Positions 1 through 6,188 of a DNA stretch of 6,188 nt are shown here, one piece after another. Position numbers and translations under genes: made by a program. The stretch is from an uncultured Coriobacteriaceae bacterium (lineage in GTDB: Bacteria; Actinomycetota; Coriobacteriia; Coriobacteriales; Eggerthellaceae): the NCBI GenBank assembly GCA_900554945.1, contig USJN01000098.1, positions 1 to 6,188 of the forward strand. Reading direction: 5' to 3'. The notes under the pieces are model-generated. The model did not search any database. It was not told where the DNA came from and was given only the letters and a program-made list of their open reading frames with translations. Within the stretch, counting starts at the first letter, position 1. Each line of letters begins with the position of its first letter.

Positions 1-3000
1 TGGCGACCCACCAGTTTTATAGTCTACGACGAGCGCTGTGCGACCGTCTTCCCCATCGGCGAGAAGGTCGATTTCCCCCTCCATGAAAGGCGCGTCGGCT
101 CCACGACCCACGCGCACGAAGAAGGGAACTTCCGCGCGAAGGCGGGAAAATGTCACGACGCGTGCCGCAACATCGCTTTCAAACCATCGCGCAAGCGCTT
201 CGGTGAGGCGAATGCGTTGCAAGTCGGACAGCCCGCAATGGCGAGCAAGCGCGTCGACGTGCGATTTGCCAGGGCAGATGAGGGGAGCACCTTCGTTATG
301 GGCGCATACCGCCTGCTGGGCAAGCCTATGGAAGGCGGTGCCCAAGTCCGTCGCCTTGTCGGCATCTCTCGAAAGCGAAGCTCGAATCGCAGTCCACGCC
401 GTCTCGTCCGCCTCCGAAAAACCAGGCTCTTCGACGAACTGCACTTTCGACAATGCGCGATCATCCTCAAACGAGTCGACTTCAACCTCGTCCGATGACC
501 CGTGTGCGATCGACGAATAGCTGAACACATCGGCACGGGACGCAGGCCACGCCTGTGCCGACAGCTCACAGTAGGGCAAGACCTCGGGAATCGCGATAGC
601 TTGACGCGCTAAGTTGGATCCGTCCTCAAGCGAGCACCCTTCTTCTTGATTTGCCGCTTCATCGTTGTCTTCGGCGCCGACGACTTCAGAATCGCAGGGT
701 TCTTCCGACTCGACAGCCAGATCAATACGCTCAACGCGCGCGGGAGACTCGCCGCCGAAATCGAGAAGAGTCACGCCCGACTCGAAGGCATTCCCTTCCC
801 CGCATAGGGCGGACTCCACACTTCCCCATACGCTCTTTGCAAGACCTGTCGGGTCGTCCTTTGTCGCCTTCCCGGCAATTGCGCAGATGATCGCTTCCTT
901 TGCGCGGGTGAGCGCGACATAGAGAAGCCGACGCGTCTCCTCGGTTTCACCGAGATACTCATGCTGGCGAATCGCGCAGCGAACCTCCACAGGGCTATGG
1001 TCGCCAGGGTTCTCGATCAGCTGCTGGTAGAACTCGTCGCCTTCGCTTCCCTCGAAAGGGTCCACCGACGTGCATTTCGCGATGAGCTGCGACTGCTTCG
1101 CGGTCAAACGCGTTGCCGTCGCTCCCGCATCGAGCGAGAGGTAGGTTTTGCCATTGAGCGTGGTCCGCACCATTCGTGATGAGCGCACCTCGTCGGAACG
1201 CAGCTCCGCCACCGCAACAATGGGGAATTCAAGGCCCTTGCTCGCATGAACGGTCATGATGCGAACAAAATCTCCCGCCTTCGAGGAAAGCGACCCTGGG
1301 GCCTCTTTCGCGATTTCAATATGCGCACGCAGCTCGACTGCGGTCTGAGCAGGTCCCGACCCTTTCCTGCGCTCGATATCGCGAGCAAGACGGCATGCCT
1401 TATAGACATTTGCCGCGCGCGCAAGCCCTTCGGCGCCTTCGTCCTCGAGCCGGTGTAGCCAGCCAGAATCGACGAGAACGCCTTCCATAACCTCAGAGAG
1501 GGGCTCGAACCTCACACGGGATGCCGCCTTTTTCAGCGTTCTTACCGCAGCGCGGAGACCAGGCGCAAGCGATGCTTCGCCTTCAGCGGCGGCGCACACC
1601 GACACACCGGAATCGAGCGAACGGCGGCGGGGAATGCCGCGCAGCTCGTCAAGGCCTGTCGAAAGGTCGATGAAATCGTCTGCAGCGAGTGCGAAGATTT
1701 CGCTCGAGAGCACCTCGAAAAGGGCTTCAGTATCCTTGGGGTTCGCAATGACCTCGGCGAGCCGCACCGCAAGGCGCACTTCCGGCGCGCGGCCGAATAT
1801 GGACCCCCCTGAGACCACGCAGGAAAGCCCCTTCTCGCGTATAGCATCAGCATAAATATCGGCACACCGCATGCTGCCAAGCAAGACCACCATGTCACCC
1901 GCCGAGTGGCCCTCGTCGACAAGCTTCGCAAAACGCTCCGCAATCCGCTGCGCAACCGTAGCGCGCGCCGCATCCGAGGCAACACCTCGAGGATAGGTGG
2001 TGAGCTGCACCTCGATGCGCGGATCAGACCCCTGGTAGGGGCAGTCAATGCGTCCAGGGTCGCGCGATGCGGAAAGCGACATAAACGAGCGCCCGAATAC
2101 ACTCGGCTGACTGAACACGCAGTCGACGAATGCGAGCACGTCACCATGGCTTCTGAAATTATCGGCAAGCTCTATAAGGCCTGCTTCGTTAGTGCTTGCC
2201 ACCGATGCAAGGTGCCTATCGTAGACCGAGACGTCCGCCCCGCGGAAACGGTAGATGCTCTGCTGCGCATCGCCAACCGTGCACAGGCGCTCGAAGTTCT
2301 TGCCCGCCATGCGCTTGATCATGTTCACTTGCAGCTGATCGGTGTCTTGGAACTCGTCGACCATGATCAGCTTGAAGCGGTCAGCGTACTCGGCAGCAAT
2401 TTCGGGGTGCTCGCTGAACATGCGCGACGCCATCGTGAGCAGATCATCGTTGTCGAGCACGCCCGCCTCGCGCTTGCGCCGGCGATACGCATCGAAGACA
2501 CGACCCGATAAGTCGATCACCTCGCGCATGCGCGGCTCGGCGAGAGCAAGGCGAGCTTCCATCATCAAGGAGAGATACCCTTGCGCCGCTTCGGTTGCGT
2601 ACTCTTTGTATTCAGACGTGCCGAATGCACGACTGGGAACCGGAAACGCGTTGAATAGCTCTAAGACCTGTTCAGGCGATGGTTCCGCACCCTGCTGCTG
2701 CGCGTCCTCGAGCCCCTCGAGCGCACGGGCCGTACCGTCGAGGAACGCATCACGAGTCTTTCCCGGCTTTTGAGCCTCGCACACCGCCGTGATATCACCC
2801 GCCAAAGACGCCATGCGCGCCATAAGCTTGCGGGGCGATGCCGCCGACGGCGCCGGCACGATGGACGCCATCCCTTCGGGGCTCGATTGCGCAGCAACGA
2901 CGATGTCGCGCACCATGCCTTCAACGCTTGCGGCGGACATCGATCCCGCCTGACGAGCTGCATACTCCGTGAATAGCGCATCGTAGTCGCCCGGCGAGAT

Positions 3001-3417
3001 GATGTCATTCTCAGAGCCGAGCACCTCCTCGAGCGAGGCATCGAGCATATCGTTCGCGGCCGCCTCATCCGCCACCGTGAAATCGGGGGCGATCCCTAAG
3101 TCGAGCGCATGGGCTCGCAGCATGCGGGCGCAGGCGCCATGAATGGTTGAAATCCAGGCGGAGTCGACGAGAAGCGCCTGGTCAGTCCGCCCGCAGGCCT
3201 TGAGCGCGCCCTTCACGCGCGACTTGATCTCGCCCGCCGCCTTCGAGGTGAACGTAATCGCGAGCACCTCGTCGATGCCGGAAGCGAACCCGCATTCGAG
3301 CGAATGAACGATGCGGCGGGTAAGCGTGAACGTCTTTCCGCTGCCCGCACCGGCAGACACCGCCACGGGGCCCACGAGCGTATCGACGCATTGTTTCTGT
3401 CCAGGAGTGAGAGCCAT
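1..3417 (-). CDS. addA: AddA-type ATP-dependent helicase/nuclease subunit, 3' end cut by window edge
   Basis: Motor subunit of the AddAB double-strand-break resection enzyme, cytoplasmic; it unwinds DNA ends by ATP hydrolysis and cuts one strand. I see all superfamily 1A helicase motifs in order: Q-motif near residues 3-11, Walker A AGAGSGKT at 22-29 (K28), motif Ia AITFTSKAA near 54-62, Walker B VDEFQDTD at 353-360, motif III GDAQQSIYRFRGAD at 382-395, motif IV NFRSH at 420-424, motif V around TVHASKG (H724), and motif VI RRLLYVALTRAKE ending near 841. An acidic, low-complexity linker (about 898-983) leads to a RecB-family nuclease domain with H1030, D1117 and D1132-Y-K1134. The window ends five residues after K1134, so the QxxxY motif and stop are missing; Bacillus AddA is about 1230 residues, so some 50-120 are probably lost. 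The ATG at 3417 is the first start after the addB stop in the same frame and has a Shine-Dalgarno. It is translated in an operon with addB. The family is certain; a UvrD/AdnB-like label is the alternative. Confidence 0.93.
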   Translation of the reverse strand, partial: MALTPGQKQCVDTLVGPVAVSAGAGSGKTFTLTRRIVHSLECGFASGIDEVLAITFTSKAAGEIKSRVKGALKACGRTDQALLVDSAWISTIHGACARMLRAHALDLGIAPDFTVADEAAANDMLDASLEEVLGSENDIISPGDYDALFTEYAARQAGSMSAASVEGMVRDIVVAAQSSPEGMASIVPAPSAASPRKLMARMASLAGDITAVCEAQKPGKTRDAFLDGTARALEGLEDAQQQGAEPSPEQVLELFNAFPVPSRAFGTSEYKEYATEAAQGYLSLMMEARLALAEPRMREVIDLSGRVFDAYRRRKREAGVLDNDDLLTMASRMFSEHPEIAAEYADRFKLIMVDEFQDTDQLQVNMIKRMAGKNFERLCTVGDAQQSIYRFRGADVSVYDRHLASVASTNEAGLIELADNFRSHGDVLAFVDCVFSQPSVFGRSFMSLSASRDPGRIDCPYQGSDPRIEVQLTTYPRGVASDAARATVAQRIAERFAKLVDEGHSAGDMVVLLGSMRCADIYADAIREKGLSCVVSGGSIFGRAPEVRLAVRLAEVIANPKDTEALFEVLSSEIFALAADDFIDLSTGLDELRGIPRRRSLDSGVSVCAAAEGEASLAPGLRAAVRTLKKAASRVRFEPLSEVMEGVLVDSGWLHRLEDEGAEGLARAANVYKACRLARDIERRKGSGPAQTAVELRAHIEIAKEAPGSLSSKAGDFVRIMTVHASKGLEFPIVAVAELRSDEVRSSRMVRTTLNGKTYLSLDAGATATRLTAKQSQLIAKCTSVDPFEGSEGDEFYQQLIENPGDHSPVEVRCAIRQHEYLGETEETRRLLYVALTRAKEAIICAIAGKATKDDPTGLAKSVWGSVESALCGEGNAFESGVTLLDFGGESPARVERIDLAVESEEPCDSEVVGAEDNDEAANQEEGCSLEDGSNLARQAIAIPEVLPYCELSAQAWPASRADVFSYSSIAHGSSDEVEVDSFEDDRALSKVQFVEEPGFSEADETAWTAIRASLSRDADKATDLGTAFHRLAQQAVCAHNEGAPLICPGKSHVDALARHCGLSDLQRIRLTEALARWFESDVAARVVTFSRLRAEVPFFVRVGRGADAPFMEGEIDLLADGEDGRTALVVDYKTGGSP

Positions 3418-3420
3418 ATG

Positions 3421-6141
3421 CTATGCCCTTCTTTCTGCGCATGAGAGCACTGGGCACCAGGTGCATGCATGAGGGCTTGAAGGATCAGGGCGTACGTCGC
3501 CTGAAAGCATGCGCTCGACACCGCGGGCAATCGCCTCTTCGGTCCTGTCGAGCAGGTCGGCAAATGGCTCACCGTCCCGCGGCGCGAACTCGCATTTGTC
3601 GTGACGCATGGAAGGAAGGTGCGGCGACTCGAGTACGGTAGCGTCATAGGCTCCGGTAACGGCGCACCTCTTTCCGTAGCAAACATAGAGCGCACCGACA
3701 GGGTTAAGCCCGAGCATTCGACGGGCCACCTGAGCATAGATGAGCGCCTGCACCTTGCCAAGCCTTCCCTCTTCGCGCACGGCAAACTCGTGTTCTGGGG
3801 AAACCGACGCCTTGTAGTCGAGCACCACGGCGTGCCCCTCATCGTCGACATCGATGCGGTCCGCCGTTCCAACGAGCAGATGACCTGCGTATTCTGCCGT
3901 TGTGCCTTCCGCAACGTTGTATTCCAGATATGCAGGGTGGAACGTCGGCAGAAGTTCGGCCTCGTAATCGAGGTAGTCGAGCAGCTTGCGCTTGAGGGAA
4001 TCCACGTCGCGCCGTTCGAGCTCCGTCGTGGGAACGAGACGGTTGTCCGAAGGCTTCAGGTCGTATTGGTACGATTCGTGCCGATCGAGCACATCGCGCA
4101 TGATGGCACGGGCGGAATCAATCGTTCCGCGCGTCACCTTGGGTGCGACCTCTTCTTGGAAATGGGTGTAGAAGCTCTTGAGCGCACTGTGGGCGAAATC
4201 GCCCATCTGCAGCGGGCCGAATCCCTCGTCGAGCCCTTCGAGACGCAAGCGGCGCTGGGCGAACCACTTGTACGGGCACTCCAGATAGCTTTCAATCTGC
4301 GAGGGAGAGAGGCACGGCTCGTCGACCACCTGCCCTGCCACTACGCGCGGCAACACGACAAGCGGGCGCTTCGACGCCGACACCTCGCCGGGCGCGGGAA
4401 GCTCGACCATCTCGCATGGCAGGTCACCGCCCGCCATGACGGCATTCTCGACAAGGGTCTCCTCCCCGCGCTCGACGATCCCCTCCTGCAAACAAGCGGG
4501 TAACATGAAGGGATTCTTGATGTCGTCGGTTGCAGACGGATCCTCGCGATAGCAGTCGACGAATTCCTCGAGGACGGCGGCGGGGTACGTCGGGTCGGCA
4601 TTCTCGTCGTTGAGGCAACGAACGACAAGGAACGTCTTGCGGGGCGCCGCCAACAGAGCTGTAAACGATCGGCGCATACAAGAGAGCGCATCGTCGTTTG
4701 GGAATATTCCCAGCTTGGCGAGAAGCGTCGCCGCCGCGTCGTCGGAATCGGAAGCGGGGAATGCGGCGCTCGTGAGATCGCATGCAACGGCAATGTCACA
4801 GGATGCGGAGGAGAAAGACATCACATGTCGATAGTCCGCGAACACAACGTCGGCAGGCAGGACCGCAAGATCGCTGCCGCGGGAGCGCCCTTCTGCGCCC
4901 ACATCCAACGAGCGTGAAGCGTCGACGCTCGAATGGGCCAGAAGATCGACGACCCCTTCCATATCGAGGTCGGCAAGACGTCCCGCCGAGGCGACGTCCC
5001 GCAGCGACGCCATCGCCGCAAGCTGCTCGCGGCGCCAGGCTTCGGGCCTTTTAACCATCGAGCGCACCGCGTCCTCGAGCTCGCCGAGTAATATGTCGGC
5101 GTCTCGGTCGGTCGCGATGTCCTCCATCGCCTCGAACAGGCGGCTCTTCTCGCGCAGCGACGCCGTTATCGACTCGCGATCGATGAGACGGTTACCGCGA
5201 ACCTGCGCATCGATGGAGTAGGCGCCCTCGACAGAGAACCCCGAGAAGGGCGAGAGCAGATAATCTGCAAGATCGCCCGAGCGCCAGGCATCGGATACGA
5301 GAAAGCGCCGAAGCGAGAGCATTGCGCGCCCAAAGTCGGTCTGGGCAAAGGGAACGCCTGCGCGAACGGCGCACGAAAGCCCCGCCTCCGCAAGCGCGGG
5401 CGCAAGCTTCTCGAACAGGGACAGTGGCTCCTTGCAAGCAACGAGCGCACCTTCGCACCCTTCGCCGCAAAGGATATCGCGCAAAGTTGCCGGCTCGGCA
5501 TAGCGGCCCGAGGGGAAGGCGAACCTCACGAGAACGCCCTTGGGTGCACGGTGAATCCCTCCCCCGCCAGGTGCCAAGCGAACCTCGTAGCTGATAAGCG
5601 GACACGCCTCGAGGAATGCCCGCCGCTGCGCCGACAAGGGCGAAGAGCACTCGACGAGCAGGCGCAAGGGCCGCGACGGCATGGCGTCTGGAAGTATCTT
5701 GAGCGCTTCCCCCGCAAGCACACGACCGGTGTCGCGCAGCGCATCGCGCACGTCGGCGCACAGGCGCAGCACGCGAGCCTGCGCGAAAGTGACCCCGCAA
5801 TCCTCACCGCGCTTCGCACGGGCGCACGCTTTGTCGAAAGCTGGTATTCCCGCGCTTTGAAGGCAGGCCGTCACCACGCGGGCGCAATCTGCCACAGCCG
5901 GGTCCTTCGAGCACAGCGACGCGGAGAGCGCCTCCACCTCGAGAGGACTCGCGATAACCCGGCCGTCGCCGAAAAGCTCCCAGAGGTCGGCAACCCAGGC
6001 GGGAAACGTGGCGACCGTCACTCCGAAAAGCGCACGGGGACCGGCCTCGGCAGCAACGCGCTTCCGGTAAGAGAGCGCCTCGGCGTATGTTGGGAGCAGG
6101 ACTACGTCGTATGAAGTATGTTCGTTCATGTTCGAATTCAT
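3421..6141 (-). CDS. addB: AddB/RexB-like nuclease subunit with inactive helicase half and Fe-S nuclease domain
   Basis: Partner of AddA in the break-resection complex; it cuts the second strand and, in the known family, its helicase-like half scans for Chi. Length is 906 aa, shorter than Bacillus AddB (about 1166). Residues 1-70 resemble the first RecA-like domain, but the phosphate-loop position reads LLPTYAEALSY instead of GxxxxGKT, so no ATP site is seen. Residues about 255-305 (AGVPFAQTDFGRAML then LADYLLSPFSG) match the AddB 2A/2B region. The C-terminal PD-(D/E)XK nuclease is complete: H651, D761/D764 in GTADRID, D775-Y-K777, and Q798-x3-Y802. Four cysteines, C622 (ECPYKWF) and C893/C896/C901 at the extreme C-terminus (CTWCPVLSC), fit the AddB 4Fe-4S staple. 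I chose the ATG at 6141 because it sits seven bases after the -10 box, where a leaderless transcript would begin; no Shine-Dalgarno precedes any candidate. A TTG at 6171 would add ten residues but lies inside the promoter; ATG at 6129 is another option. The stop is TAG. Confidence 0.9.
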   Translation of the reverse strand: MNSNMNEHTSYDVVLLPTYAEALSYRKRVAAEAGPRALFGVTVATFPAWVADLWELFGDGRVIASPLEVEALSASLCSKDPAVADCARVVTACLQSAGIPAFDKACARAKRGEDCGVTFAQARVLRLCADVRDALRDTGRVLAGEALKILPDAMPSRPLRLLVECSSPLSAQRRAFLEACPLISYEVRLAPGGGGIHRAPKGVLVRFAFPSGRYAEPATLRDILCGEGCEGALVACKEPLSLFEKLAPALAEAGLSCAVRAGVPFAQTDFGRAMLSLRRFLVSDAWRSGDLADYLLSPFSGFSVEGAYSIDAQVRGNRLIDRESITASLREKSRLFEAMEDIATDRDADILLGELEDAVRSMVKRPEAWRREQLAAMASLRDVASAGRLADLDMEGVVDLLAHSSVDASRSLDVGAEGRSRGSDLAVLPADVVFADYRHVMSFSSASCDIAVACDLTSAAFPASDSDDAAATLLAKLGIFPNDDALSCMRRSFTALLAAPRKTFLVVRCLNDENADPTYPAAVLEEFVDCYREDPSATDDIKNPFMLPACLQEGIVERGEETLVENAVMAGGDLPCEMVELPAPGEVSASKRPLVVLPRVVAGQVVDEPCLSPSQIESYLECPYKWFAQRRLRLEGLDEGFGPLQMGDFAHSALKSFYTHFQEEVAPKVTRGTIDSARAIMRDVLDRHESYQYDLKPSDNRLVPTTELERRDVDSLKRKLLDYLDYEAELLPTFHPAYLEYNVAEGTTAEYAGHLLVGTADRIDVDDEGHAVVLDYKASVSPEHEFAVREEGRLGKVQALIYAQVARRMLGLNPVGALYVCYGKRCAVTGAYDATVLESPHLPSMRHDKCEFAPRDGEPFADLLDRTEEAIARGVERMLSGDVRPDPSSPHACTWCPVLSCAERRA
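3426..3433 (-). promoter_or_regulatory. Ribosome binding site of addA
   Basis: The minus strand reads AAGAAGGG, ending 8 bases before the addA ATG at 3417, a normal Shine-Dalgarno spacing. It lies within the last codons of addB, so a ribosome finishing addB terminates on top of the addA initiation region (TAG, CAT, ATG). This supports both the chosen addA start and translational coupling of the two subunits. Confidence 0.65.
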
Positions 6142-6163
6142 GGGTTCAGTATACACGAACATA
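6117..6163. repeat. Repeated CGAACAT half-sites around the addB start
   Basis: The heptamer ATGTTCG occurs on the plus strand at 6118-6124 and 6128-6134, exactly 10 bases apart, and its inverse CGAACAT occurs at 6156-6162 inside the SOS box. With flanking bases, 6117-6124 and 6156-6163 form an 8-base perfect inverted repeat that encloses the -10 box and the addB start. The two downstream copies lie in codons for residues near M5-H8. They could be additional LexA half-sites one helical turn apart, or coincidence. Confidence 0.3.
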
Positions 6164-6176
6164 TGTACCAATTAAA
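6148..6176 (-). promoter_or_regulatory. Sigma-70-type promoter of the addB-addA operon
   Basis: On the minus strand the -10 hexamer TATACT (6153-6148) matches TATAAT at five of six positions. A weak -35 candidate, TTTAAT (6176-6171; three of six match TTGACA), lies 17 bases upstream. Six bases (GAACCC) separate the -10 from the ATG at 6141, so the expected transcription start falls on or next to the A of that ATG, making the addB message leaderless. The -10 is convincing; the -35 is not, and activity is inferred from sequence alone. Confidence 0.6.
6156..6169. promoter_or_regulatory. LexA (SOS) box candidate overlapping the promoter spacer
   Basis: The plus strand reads CGAACATATGTACC. Against the Bacillus/actinobacterial LexA consensus CGAACRNRYGTTYG it differs only at positions 12 and 14: one half-site (CGAAC) is perfect, the other is GTACC rather than GTTCG, and the centre ACATATGT is a perfect palindrome. 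It sits between the -35 and -10 of the addB promoter, where bound repressor would block RNA polymerase. Regulation of a break-repair operon by LexA makes biological sense. Binding itself is inferred. Confidence 0.6.
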
Positions 6177-6188
6177 GAAGGGCTCGAA

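Noticed and set aside
1..30. Possible frameshift or truncation at the left end of addA
   Set aside because: The frame stays open to base 1 and ends with the expected DYKTGG motif, so the missing end is due to the window edge and not a broken gene.
1906..2511. 201-codon open frame on the plus strand opposite addA
   Set aside because: It is antisense to helicase motifs II-IV of AddA; its sequence is a by-product of the conserved coding strand and shows no domain or ribosome binding site.
3285..3298. LexA-box-like sequence CGAACCCGCATTCG inside addA
   Set aside because: It also fits about 12 of 14 consensus positions, but it is deep in coding sequence, encodes conserved residues just after the Walker A, and has no promoter next to it. 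It shows that such matches can arise by chance, so placement is the stronger argument for the upstream box.
3182..3466. 94-codon minus-strand frame spanning the addB-addA junction
   Set aside because: It is out of frame with both genes; the Walker A and downstream motifs are in the addA frame, so this is a shadow rather than a small bridging protein.
3601..4503. 300-codon open frame on the plus strand opposite addB
   Set aside because: It lies wholly antisense to the conserved AddB nuclease region, has no recognisable motif and is the sort of open frame that GC-rich codon use creates on the opposite strand.
1..6188. CRISPR arrays, tRNA/rRNA genes, insertion sequences, phage-defence modules
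   Set aside because: I saw no spaced direct repeats, RNA gene signatures, terminal inverted repeats or transposase motifs; the whole window is explained by two repair genes and their promoter.

Overview
The window holds one transcription unit, read entirely on the minus strand: a two-gene addB-addA operon for a heterodimeric helicase-nuclease of the AddAB (RexAB) type, which processes double-strand DNA ends for recombinational repair. The sequence is GC-rich (roughly 60% by eye). Gene order addB then addA, an apparently leaderless first gene and a Gram-positive-type LexA box suggest a high-GC Gram-positive, most likely an Actinomycetota; a Coriobacteriia (Eggerthella/Slackia-like) member is my guess from the look of the proteins, not proven.

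Layout, in the direction of transcription (high to low coordinates). 6188-6142 is a compact promoter: a weak -35, a good -10 (TATACT), and between them a LexA/SOS-box-like palindrome (CGAACATATGTACC on the plus strand, 12 of 14 positions fitting CGAACRNRYGTTYG). 6141-3421 is addB: a decayed UvrD-like helicase half without a Walker A, followed by a complete PD-(D/E)XK nuclease domain bracketed by four iron-sulfur cysteines. After a TAG stop and three bases, addA starts at 3417 with its Shine-Dalgarno inside the end of addB. It runs off the left edge of the window in its nuclease domain, just past the DYK motif; 1139 codons are visible.

How they work together: AddA appears to supply the only ATP-driven motor, with all SF1A motifs intact, and one nuclease. 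AddB supplies the second nuclease, an Fe-S-stapled fold and, by analogy with the family, the Chi-scanning surface. The promoter layout suggests that the operon is held down by LexA and induced by DNA damage. No RNA genes, mobile elements, CRISPR arrays or terminators were seen, and there is no gene-free stretch longer than about 50 bases. I do not see a new system here; the points worth a second look are the SOS/leaderless promoter, the motor-dead AddB, and the fact that the two genes share a frame and are separated by a single stop codon.
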